This document shows positions 46,557 through 53,545 of a stretch of 53,545 nt of DNA, in pieces (positions within the stretch are counted from its first letter, which is position 1; each line of letters starts with the position of its first letter). The stretch is from an uncultured Gammaproteobacteria bacterium (GTDB lineage Bacteria > Pseudomonadota > Gammaproteobacteria > Ga0077536), in assembly GCA_938082545.1 (NCBI GenBank), contig CALKCL010000037.1, positions 1-53,545 of the forward strand, read 5' to 3'. The notes beneath the pieces are model-generated. The model ran no database searches and was not told where the DNA came from. It saw nothing but the letters and a program-made list of their open reading frames with translations. The translations under genes and the position numbers were made by a program.

Positions 46557-47627
46557 ATGTCTGGAAATACAAATGGAAAGTTGCTTACGCTAACCACAGC
46601 AGGCGAAAGTCATGGTTTGGGGTACCTTGGGATCCTGGATGGGTGTCCGCCGGGACTGTGCCTTAGTGAGTCTGATTTACAAGCAGATTTAGATAGACGG
46701 AAGCCAGGTGGTTCTAGACACACTACTCAGCGCAGGGAGGATGATTGTGTCACTATCATTTCTGGAGTCTATGAGGGAGTTACTACAGGCACACCAATTG
46801 GTTTGCTGATAAATAATACTGATCAAAAGTCAAAAGATTATTCTGCGATCGAAGATAAATTTAGACCTGGGCACGCGGATTACACTTATTGGAAGAAGTA
46901 TGGTGTTCGTGATCCTCGTGGGGGAGGTAGAGCTTCTGCGCGTGAAACATGTATGCGAGTAGCAGCGGGGGCAGTCGCTAAAAAGTTCCTATGCAGTAAT
47001 TATGGCGTCTCTATTTTAGGGTACTTAGCTCAGTTAGGACCTATTAAACTTAATTTAGATGATAAGAATGCGATCAACAGTAATGATTTCTTTTGCGGAC
47101 AGCCAGATAAGATCAGTGAGCTAGAAACGTTTATGGATTCTTTGCGAAAAGAAGGGGAATCTATCGGGGCCAGAGTAGATGTTTTAGCCACGGGTGTTCC
47201 TGTAGGATGGGGTGAGCCTGTTTTCGATCGGTTGGATGCTGATATCGCAAAAGCGATGATGGGGATTAACGCCGTTAAAGGCGTGGAAATTGGTGATGGG
47301 TTCGCAGTCATTGAACAAAAAGGAACTGGTCATAGGGACGAAATAGATGGCCAAGGGTTTAGAAGCAATCATGCGGGTGGAGTTTTAGGAGGCATTTCAA
47401 GTGGCCAAGATATTCTAGTTAGCGTGGCACTCAAGCCAACTTCGAGTATCCGGATAGAAGGCGACACTATAGATAAAAAAGGCAATCCTGCAACTATAAA
47501 AACGCTAGGACGGCACGACCCTTGCGTTGGGATACGCGCAGTACCTATTGTTGAGGCCATGCTTGCGCTTGTTCTAATGGATCACTGTTTACGGGATCGC
47601 GGTCAGAATCCTGAAAACAGCACGTAG
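46557..47627 (+). CDS. aroC: Chorismate synthase
   Basis: AroC makes chorismate from 5-enolpyruvylshikimate 3-phosphate with reduced FMN. The 356-aa protein shows [21 protein letters not shown] at the N-terminus, [17 protein letters not shown]-like residues for substrate and FMN contact, the [29 protein letters not shown] signature region, and a C-terminal [21 protein letters not shown]. It lies between prmB and glcE. aroE at 22 kb performs an earlier step of the same pathway. Confidence 0.98.
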   Translation: MSGNTNGKLLTLTTAGESHGLGYLGILDGCPPGLCLSESDLQADLDRRKPGGSRHTTQRREDDCVTIISGVYEGVTTGTPIGLLINNTDQKSKDYSAIEDKFRPGHADYTYWKKYGVRDPRGGGRASARETCMRVAAGAVAKKFLCSNYGVSILGYLAQLGPIKLNLDDKNAINSNDFFCGQPDKISELETFMDSLRKEGESIGARVDVLATGVPVGWGEPVFDRLDADIAKAMMGINAVKGVEIGDGFAVIEQKGTGHRDEIDGQGFRSNHAGGVLGGISSGQDILVSVALKPTSSIRIEGDTIDKKGNPATIKTLGRHDPCVGIRAVPIVEAMLALVLMDHCLRDRGQNPENST

Positions 47628-47695
47628 GCCGTGAATCGAATCAATCTAGTAGTTATGAGGAAATGCTACTCTTCCTTTTCTCTTCCTGAGTTCCT

Positions 47696-48772
47696 ATGAG
47701 TCTTCCAGCATCACTTTCTCGGATTATAGAGCAAATACTAACCGCCCAAGCTAATAAAAAACCTTTGCGTATCGTAGGTGGAGACACGAAAAAATTCCTT
47801 CGCAAAGGGGCTGTTTCCGAGAGCCTGTCGACCCTGGAACACTCTGGAATTATATCTTATCAACCCTCTGAATTAGTGATTACCGCCAAATCAGGAACAA
47901 AGCTATCTGATATTGAATTGGAATTAGACAAGAGCGATCAGATGCTTGCTTTTGAACCCCCTAGGTTAGGTTCCCTGACTACGATTGGAGGTGTCGTATC
48001 TTCTGGCCTTTCTGGCCCATCCATGCCTTATCGTGGGAGCGTCAGGGATTATGTTTTAGGAGTGAAACTCATTACTAGCAAAGGTGCTGAACTTCGTTTT
48101 GGAGGCGAAGTAATTAAAAACGTAGCGGGCTATGATATTTCAAGATTAGTGAGTGGGGCATTCGGGAGTTTGGGAGTGATAAGTGAGGTGTCGTTGCGTG
48201 TCATACCGAAAACCACTTCAGAACTAAGTCTTGAATGGGCTAGTCTATCTTATCCTGAAGCGTGGTCGATGATGTTAGCCTTGGCTAAAAAGCCGTGGCC
48301 TATTACGGGTATGGCGTGGGCTGAAGATATTCTGAGAGTTAGGGTGTCGGGCAGTCTTGAGGCGTTAAATGACGCGAAGAGACGTCTTTCCCCAAGTGAA
48401 GTAACAACTGATTTACAATACTGGAAAAACCTGCGGGATTATTCGTTACCGGCAATGCATCCAATAGAAAATCTTTCACTTTGGCGAATCGTGCTAGCTC
48501 GTGGAAGTGATGGACCAGATGAAAAAATAGCGTGGTCTGATTGGGGTGGGTCTCAGCGTTGGGTTTGGGCGCCGGCCGGCGGGGGCGATGCCATGCGTGA
48601 CTTCTGCGTAGAGAATGGCGGACATGCAACATGCTTTTATAGAGGAGAGAACGAATCTTCCTCAGTTTTTACGAGCCCTTTGCCTTTAGTCAAAAACTTA
48701 ATGATAAGGCTGAAAAGTGGATTTGATGATCGACAAATATTCAACCCAAAAGAATATTTTGACTGGATGTGA
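47696..48772 (+). CDS. glcE: Glycolate oxidase FAD-binding subunit GlcE
   Basis: GlcE is part of the membrane-associated GlcDEF complex that oxidises glycolate to glyoxylate. The 358-aa protein has the PCMH-type FAD fold: PLRIVGGDTKKFLRKG, LVITAKSGTKLSDIE, the central LGSLTTIGGVVSSGLSGP, and GGEVIKNVAGYDISRLVSGAFGSLG. It ends with FNPKEYFDWM, typical for GlcE rather than GlcD. glcF follows 9 bases downstream. The catalytic partner glcD, normally upstream, is absent; aroC occupies its place. Confidence 0.95.
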   Translation: MSLPASLSRIIEQILTAQANKKPLRIVGGDTKKFLRKGAVSESLSTLEHSGIISYQPSELVITAKSGTKLSDIELELDKSDQMLAFEPPRLGSLTTIGGVVSSGLSGPSMPYRGSVRDYVLGVKLITSKGAELRFGGEVIKNVAGYDISRLVSGAFGSLGVISEVSLRVIPKTTSELSLEWASLSYPEAWSMMLALAKKPWPITGMAWAEDILRVRVSGSLEALNDAKRRLSPSEVTTDLQYWKNLRDYSLPAMHPIENLSLWRIVLARGSDGPDEKIAWSDWGGSQRWVWAPAGGGDAMRDFCVENGGHATCFYRGENESSSVFTSPLPLVKNLMIRLKSGFDDRQIFNPKEYFDWM

Positions 48773-48781
48773 GGAGAAGAA

Positions 48782-49999
48782 ATGCGTGCCCGCTTAGCCG
48801 AATCTAACAGTTCAAAATCTTTCGCTCTTGCTGCGACAGAAATCATACGTTCATGTGTTCATTGTGGCATGTGTAATGCTTCCTGTCCGACGTATCAGTT
48901 GACGGGTGATGAACTGGAGGGCCCCCGTGGGCGTATTTATCTGATTAAAGGGATACTTGAGACTGGAGAGACGTCAGATGTCGCGCGAACACATCTTGAT
49001 CAATGCTTGGTCTGTAGAAGTTGTGAAGCTTCATGCCCCTCTGGCGTAAAGTATGGGGAGTTATTAGAGTTGACCAAACCGCACATAGAGTCTTCCAACT
49101 CTAGTCCACTTGGGTTAAGGATAAAACGGTATTTGATCGTTCAAATAATCCCCAGCAAAGTATTGTTTTCAATTCTTTTCTCAGTGGGACGGCTTTTAAA
49201 GCCGTTGCTCTCTTCTAATTTGAAGACACTTATTCCTGAGCGAGTATCTTTGCGAGTGTTGCATAGAGTCTCCCATAAAAGGAAAGCACTCTTGCTTTCG
49301 ACGTGTGCACAATCAGTAGTGAGGCCGAGCATAGATACTGCGGCCATCAAAATTTTCGATCGTCTTGGGATTACCCTAATCTCAGTTGGAGGGGCAGGTT
49401 GTTGCGGGGCATTAGCCTTGCACTGTGGGTATGAAGACAAGGCTATTGTTCAAGCGAAAGCAAATATTGACGCTTGGTGGCCTTATATTGAGTTAGGAGC
49501 TGAATCTATCATTGCCACGTCTTCAGGTTGTGGCTTGCAACTTAAAGGGTATGAAAGGTTATTGAAAGAATTTCCAGACTACAGCGCGAAATCGAAACAT
49601 CTAGCGGGCTTGATTAGAGATCCCATAGAGTTAATGGACGTTCAAAAATTGTCGGCAGTTATTAAAGACTCAGACCGTTGCAGTATCGTTTTTCAGTCGC
49701 CTTGTTCGCTACAACACGGACTTAAGATTAATGGAGAGGTTGAAGCGGTGCTCGAGAGGTTAGGTTGGAATTTGACTAAAGTGAAGGATCCACACTTGTG
49801 TTGCGGATCAGCAGGAAGCTACTCAATTCTCTATCCAGAAACCTCGGCTACATTAAGAGAAGAAAAACTCCATGCCTTAAGCCAAGGCAGCCCAGAGTTG
49901 ATAGTCACTGCAAACATCGGATGCCAGCTTCATTTAGCGGCTAAGAGTGCAGTACCAGTTATCCATTGGCTCGAGCTAATTGAAAGAGAATTGAATTAA
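48782..49999 (+). CDS. glcF: Glycolate oxidase iron-sulfur subunit GlcF
   Basis: A 405-aa iron-sulfur subunit. Two 4Fe-4S motifs lie near residues 25-35 (CVHCGMCNASCPTYQ) and 75-85 (CLVCRSCEASCPSGV). Two cysteine-rich CCG domains follow, with GGAGCCGALALHCGYE near 205 and DPHLCCGSAGSYSILYP near 337. It passes electrons from glycolate to the quinone pool. A GAGGAG ribosome site 6 bases before the ATG supports the start. It ends 29 bases before the convergent mlaA stop. Confidence 0.96.
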   Translation: MRARLAESNSSKSFALAATEIIRSCVHCGMCNASCPTYQLTGDELEGPRGRIYLIKGILETGETSDVARTHLDQCLVCRSCEASCPSGVKYGELLELTKPHIESSNSSPLGLRIKRYLIVQIIPSKVLFSILFSVGRLLKPLLSSNLKTLIPERVSLRVLHRVSHKRKALLLSTCAQSVVRPSIDTAAIKIFDRLGITLISVGGAGCCGALALHCGYEDKAIVQAKANIDAWWPYIELGAESIIATSSGCGLQLKGYERLLKEFPDYSAKSKHLAGLIRDPIELMDVQKLSAVIKDSDRCSIVFQSPCSLQHGLKINGEVEAVLERLGWNLTKVKDPHLCCGSAGSYSILYPETSATLREEKLHALSQGSPELIVTANIGCQLHLAAKSAVPVIHWLELIERELN

Positions 50000-50028
50000 T
50001 AAATATTTTGTCTTTCGAACTCTAATAA

Positions 50029-50784
50029 TCAGTATATTCTCAGTATTGCGGCATCACCTTCGCCATCGATGAAATCATCAAATCCATCACCAGGAGGATT
50101 ACCATCATATAAAGAGTACTCTCTCTGCTGGCGCCAAGCTTCTCTTACGAAGGCATAAGGATCCAGCGCAGCTTGATCTCTTAATCGGCTGGCTTCGAGC
50201 AGATTCGCACGTGAATTAATTGCACGTACAACTCCGGCCGGAACTGTTACTACTGCAGCTAAATAAGTTAAGGGATTGGTGAAAATACTCATTACCGGCG
50301 CAGAAATGTCTCTGTAGGAGCTTGGCCCCATAAAAGGAAGAGTCAGATAAGCTCCTTCGTCCGCGCCCCATTTTCCGAGTGTTTGCCCGAGATCTTCTTT
50401 GCGCAAAGGCATCCCCAGCGCAGTCGCTGGATCAAATAGTCCTCCGATTCCCAGAGTACTATTCACTATAAATCTTCCTGTATCTTTAAAGAAATCCTTA
50501 GGTTTTCCTTGCAATATATCGTTTGTGATCGTATTCACATAGCTTGCATTATCGAAGAAATTTGTCACACCTTTTCGCACTACTGCGGGTGTCACAGCTA
50601 CGTATTTTTCAGCGACAGGCTCTATAAATTTCTTGTCCAAAGTATCATTAAAGGCGTAAATTTTTCTATTCATAGACTCGTGAGGATCATTGTTGGATGT
50701 CTTCGATGTCGAGGCACAGCCGGTAAACAGTACGATGCACAAAGTACTTATTAGACATTTCAGCTGCATGTGATTCTTTAACAT
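50029..50784 (-). CDS. mlaA: Outer membrane lipoprotein MlaA/VacJ
   Basis: MlaA removes mislocalised phospholipids from the outer leaflet of the outer membrane and hands them to MlaC. The 251-aa protein has a lipoprotein signal with lipobox FTGC near residue 23, then NDPHESMNRKIYAFNDTLDKKFIEPVAEKY, the family hallmark. Further conserved parts are VRKGVTNFFDNASYVNTITNDILQGK and RFIVNSTLGIGGLFDPA, DLGQTLGKWG, and LPFMGPSSYRD. It lies downstream of hpnM, hpnB and hpnH on the same strand, 75 bases after hpnM. The association with a MlaC-like HpnM suggests joint lipid transport. Confidence 0.95.
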   Translation of the reverse strand: MLKNHMQLKCLISTLCIVLFTGCASTSKTSNNDPHESMNRKIYAFNDTLDKKFIEPVAEKYVAVTPAVVRKGVTNFFDNASYVNTITNDILQGKPKDFFKDTGRFIVNSTLGIGGLFDPATALGMPLRKEDLGQTLGKWGADEGAYLTLPFMGPSSYRDISAPVMSIFTNPLTYLAAVVTVPAGVVRAINSRANLLEASRLRDQAALDPYAFVREAWRQQREYSLYDGNPPGDGFDDFIDGEGDAAILRIY

Positions 50785-50859
50785 TTAGTTTAGTCTCCTC
50801 TCGTGTCCTTGATTTCCTATATTACCTTAATCTCAGTTGCGGGCACCATGTTTTTCTTT

Positions 50860-51477
50860 CTAACCTAATTCTTTCAGGGCCTCGATCTTCGTTGCTAATT
50901 GCCGAAGGAGGCTTTTAATGCCATCTTTTTCTATTATATAAGAATATTCGGCTTTCTTTAGGGCTAGGTCTGAGACTCCTTCTGAAATTACATTTACGAT
51001 AAGCCAGCCTTCTGTGTTTTTTCTCAAGAGGTATTTCAGTGAAGTCCTATCCCCGTTGTCCGACAGTAGGCTTGTACTTAAGGTAAGAGAGTTATTTCTT
51101 GATTTTCGTTCAACAATTACAAATTTCTGACCGGAGTAGTTTGAAAAGTGGTGCGCATAGGTTGATATGCTGAGCGATCGCATGACGCTCACGAACTCCT
51201 GTTTATCCTCATGGGACAGTACTTCCCATTTTTCCCCAAGGACTACTTTACTGATTAGTGGAAAGTTAAAACTTTCACTCACAACGTTTCTGATTATGTC
51301 TATTCGGCCAGCATGACCCAGGCTCTTTTCAGATTTCATTGCTGTTAGCAGCACTTCGTGCAAATTGACGACTATTTCCTCACCGTCGAGCGGCCCATCG
51401 ACCCCCCAACCGGAAGCACTGAATAGGCACAAGATAGAAAAAAGTATGGTTATTCGATAGAAATTGGCTTTACCCAT
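50860..51477 (-). CDS. hpnM: Hopanoid-associated MlaC/Ttg2D-family protein HpnM
   Basis: A 205-aa periplasmic protein with a signal peptide (residues 1-24, ending in GWG). The mature part has the MlaC/Ttg2D fold: IIRNVVSESFNFPLISKVVLGEKWEVLS, then a YAHHFSNYSGQKFVIVERK beta segment and LLRKNTEGWLIVNVISEGVSDLA. MlaC proteins shuttle lipids across the periplasm. The name HpnM is taken from its place 25 bases after hpnB, as in hopanoid clusters; on sequence alone I would call it MlaC-like. mlaA follows downstream. Confidence 0.85.
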   Translation of the reverse strand: MGKANFYRITILFSILCLFSASGWGVDGPLDGEEIVVNLHEVLLTAMKSEKSLGHAGRIDIIRNVVSESFNFPLISKVVLGEKWEVLSHEDKQEFVSVMRSLSISTYAHHFSNYSGQKFVIVERKSRNNSLTLSTSLLSDNGDRTSLKYLLRKNTEGWLIVNVISEGVSDLALKKAEYSYIIEKDGIKSLLRQLATKIEALKELG

Positions 51478-51501
51478 ATGACATCCCGATTAGAACATTA
51501 A

Positions 51502-52617
51502 TTAACCAATTTTGCGGTACGTTCTATTTTTCCAACGCGTCCGTTCACCGCGCCAGTACCTAATAGCCGAAGTCCATGTCATAGCTAAGAACAGCGAACT
51601 CGCAAATGGCAAAGAGAAAACCCAGAAGGGTGAGCACCGATAATGCCTTATAGTTGGCAAGTATGCAGTACACATAGCTATTAGGCTTATTGCGGATAAT
51701 AGTCGAACATTACTGTTGTCGGATAAAATTCCAGCCAGCGGCACTAAAAAAGTGATCACCAAGAGTCCAGAGCAGAGTAGAAGTAAAGGCAGTGAATATT
51801 GTAGTTGCGTGAATGCGGTTCTCGCAACCATATTCCATATGTTGGATAACGTGTCATAAGGGCGAATTGCCTCAACATCGTGGCTGAGTCCGATCCACGT
51901 GCGGCCTCCTGTTTTTTTAACCAGTTTTGCAAGTGTGCAGTCATCAATGATCGCATCGTATAGCGCTGTAAACCCCCCTATATCATCCAACTTTGACGCC
52001 TTTATTAGAATACAGCCACCGGCCGCACCGGCGATCTTAGAGTTTGGATTATTACTTAATGCGAATGGATAGATAAGTTTGAAAAAAAAGATAAAAGCCG
52101 GAAGTAAAAGTTTTTCCCATAGGTTCACTATAGGTAACAGAGCCATTACGGACACAAGGTCTAAGTTGTTTTTTTGTTGAAGTTGGGAGAGGTTTGTTAG
52201 AGCTTGGGGAGCGAGCCTTATATCAGCATCTAACAAAAGTAAATAAGGTGTTGAGATCTTCTTCCGACCTTGCTCTAAGGCCCAGAGCTTTCCTGTCCAA
52301 CCTGGAGGTGGGGTTTGACCTTCTACTAACTCAAGATTTTTTATGTTGAGGTTTTTAACGACGCTTGCTGTCTCATCCATGCTCTGATCATCTATTACAA
52401 CGATGCCGCCCAGAGAGCCTTGCGATGCTACAGCCAAAATAGTTTCTGCTATGCATTCTGCTTCATCTCTCGCAGGTATTAACGCAGTAATGTGGGCGAG
52501 GCAAGGAGTACTTTGGTCAACTCTTTCCAGTTGCTGGCTCACAGACCATGGGCGCCAAGGCACGCATAATAGCGTTAGCCAGAGTATTGCCGAAACAAAG
52601 GAAAGAGCCATTAGCAT
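51502..52617 (-). CDS. hpnB: Hopanoid-associated glycosyltransferase HpnB
   Basis: A 371-aa GT2-family glycosyltransferase. An N-terminal membrane helix precedes the nucleotide-sugar domain with ITALIPARDEAECIAETI, VVIDDQSMDETASVV, PPPGWTGKLWALEQG and the metal-binding LLLDADIRLAP. The IDDCTLAKLVKKTGGRTWIGL region supplies the catalytic acidic residues. Three or four hydrophobic segments fill the C-terminus (from about 285). This PPGWTGKLWA/DDC pattern is that of HpnB found in hopanoid clusters; its exact substrate is not established. It lies 52 bases after hpnH. Confidence 0.88.
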   Translation of the reverse strand: MLMALSFVSAILWLTLLCVPWRPWSVSQQLERVDQSTPCLAHITALIPARDEAECIAETILAVASQGSLGGIVVIDDQSMDETASVVKNLNIKNLELVEGQTPPPGWTGKLWALEQGRKKISTPYLLLLDADIRLAPQALTNLSQLQQKNNLDLVSVMALLPIVNLWEKLLLPAFIFFFKLIYPFALSNNPNSKIAGAAGGCILIKASKLDDIGGFTALYDAIIDDCTLAKLVKKTGGRTWIGLSHDVEAIRPYDTLSNIWNMVARTAFTQLQYSLPLLLLCSGLLVITFLVPLAGILSDNSNVRLLSAISLIAMCTAYLPTIRHYRCSPFWVFSLPFASSLFLAMTWTSAIRYWRGERTRWKNRTYRKIG

Positions 52618-52669
52618 AAGGATCTAAACCTCCGAGTGTCGCGGCAATACTAACTGCAGTCAGCTTCTG

Positions 52670-53545
52670 CTAAGCGACTTCTCTTTTTTCTGTAGCAGCT
52701 CTCTCTATGATATTTTCCATTGGAATAATAGGCTGAGAGTCAGCTTCAGGCTCTTCTTCATAGTAGAACGGCACCTCTGGTGCGAGATCACCTTGAGTCT
52801 TTGGACCAGCTAAAAATACTTTTAGCGCCTTAAGCGGGTTATTAAAGGTATCGTCAACCGCAGTTGCTTCATATCCGCAATGAACCATACAGTCAGCGCA
52901 TTTTGGATTAACGCCAGTTCCATATTTATCCCACTCAGTATCGTTTATCAATTCATCGAAGGTCGAGGCGTAGCCTTCTCCTACGAGCAGGTAACACGGT
53001 TTCTGCCACCCAAAAACATTCCGAGTGGGATTTCCCCAAGGCGTACAGTGATAGGTTTGGTTTCCGGCCAAAAAATCCAAATATAGAGTAGATTGATTAA
53101 AGCGCCATTTTTTTCCTTTACCCGCTTTAAATATGTCTCTAAACAGGTTTTTACTCGCTGATTTTTTAAGAAACACATCCTGCTTTGGGGCTCTTTCATA
53201 AGAGTAGCCGGGGGAGATGGTGACGCCTTCTACGCCGAGAGCCATCATTTCGTCCATAAATTCACTTACTTCAGCTGGTGTTTCGCCTTGGAATAAGGTG
53301 CAGTTGACGGTTACGCGAAAGCCTCGTTGAAGCGCTTTTTGAATGACACTTACGCACTTGTCATATACGCCTTTTCGACATACAGATGCATCATGTCGTT
53401 CTCGACCTCCGTCTAAATGAATAGAAAATGTAAGATATTTCGACGGCTCATAAGAATCCATGTGCTTCTCAAGAAGAATGGCATTAGTACACAAATAAAC
53501 AAATTTTTTACGATCGAGATAACCTTGTACTATCTGCCTCATTTC
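52670..53545 (-). CDS. hpnH: Adenosyl-hopene transferase HpnH (N-terminus beyond right edge)
   Basis: HpnH is a radical SAM enzyme that adds 5'-deoxyadenosine to diploptene, the first step of C35 hopanoid side-chain synthesis. The visible 292 codons remain open to the last base. They match the family from EMRQIVQGYLDRKKFVYLCTNA on, through FSIHLDGGRERHD, FRVTVNCTLFQGE, GVTISPGYSYE and YHCTPWGNPTRNVFGWQKPCY, to the C-terminal CADCMVHCGYEATAV. The ATG at 53542 is an internal methionine. The radical SAM CxxxCxxC motif lies outside the window, about 80-100 residues upstream. Confidence 0.93.
   Translation of the reverse strand, partial: EMRQIVQGYLDRKKFVYLCTNAILLEKHMDSYEPSKYLTFSIHLDGGRERHDASVCRKGVYDKCVSVIQKALQRGFRVTVNCTLFQGETPAEVSEFMDEMMALGVEGVTISPGYSYERAPKQDVFLKKSASKNLFRDIFKAGKGKKWRFNQSTLYLDFLAGNQTYHCTPWGNPTRNVFGWQKPCYLLVGEGYASTFDELINDTEWDKYGTGVNPKCADCMVHCGYEATAVDDTFNNPLKALKVFLAGPKTQGDLAPEVPFYYEEEPEADSQPIIPMENIIERAATEKREVA

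Overview
This window reads as a chromosome segment of a gammaproteobacterium with moderately AT-rich DNA, probably a marine or otherwise uncultured lineage. The basis is the gene set and order: lptD-surA-pdxA-rsmA, apaG-apaH next to folA, ubiK beside glnK-amtB, mrp divergent from metG, and fdxA beside mutS are all gammaproteobacterial arrangements. Coq7 and UbiK point to ubiquinone and therefore respiratory growth. LptD and MlaA point to a Gram-negative outer membrane. A cluster with HpnH, HpnB and HpnM shows that the organism very likely makes extended hopanoids. I cannot name a genus from sequence alone.

Layout. 1-1.4 kb: the N-terminus of an epoxide hydrolase, a secreted SnoaL-like protein, and tRNA-Gln(CTG), whose 3' end is partly repeated about 1.08 kb away. 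1.4-4.3 kb: a TPR lipoprotein and the rplM-rpsI operon. 4.3-10.5 kb: coq7, a Deg-type protease, a membrane zinc peptidase, zapE, a possible small gene, an LplT-like MFS carrier and ssb. 10.7-16.7 kb, plus strand: uvrA, a PfkB-family kinase, lgt, thyA, folA. 16.7-18.2 kb, minus strand: apaH, apaG, ubiK. 18.4-22.9 kb: two consecutive glnK-amtB pairs, then aroE. 22.9-24.7 kb: TRAP permeases DctM and DctQ. 25.2-30.7 kb, minus strand: rsmA, pdxA, surA, lptD. 30.8-36.4 kb: a LON-domain protein, mpl, ispG, msrB, dcd, mrp. 36.5-40.4 kb, plus strand: metG, a soluble RnfB-like ferredoxin, nth, a DUF1841 protein. 40.5-43.5 kb: fdxA and mutS. 43.7-50 kb, plus strand: htpG, prmB, aroC, glcE, glcF. 50-53.5 kb, minus strand: mlaA, hpnM, hpnB and hpnH (cut by the window edge).

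Most genes are housekeeping: DNA repair (uvrA, ssb, nth, mutS), envelope assembly (lgt, lptD, surA, mpl, mlaA, the Deg protease), nucleotide and cofactor synthesis, and translation. The main adaptive traits are doubled ammonium uptake with PII control (one pair behind a clear sigma-54 promoter), glycolate oxidation, TRAP-type organic acid uptake and hopanoid biosynthesis. I saw no insertion sequence, integrase, CRISPR array or defence system. The most unusual structures are non-coding: a 20-bp hairpin made of DnaA-box-like sequence after rsmA, a triple 10-bp repeat upstream of the second glnK, and the repeated tRNA-Gln 3' end.
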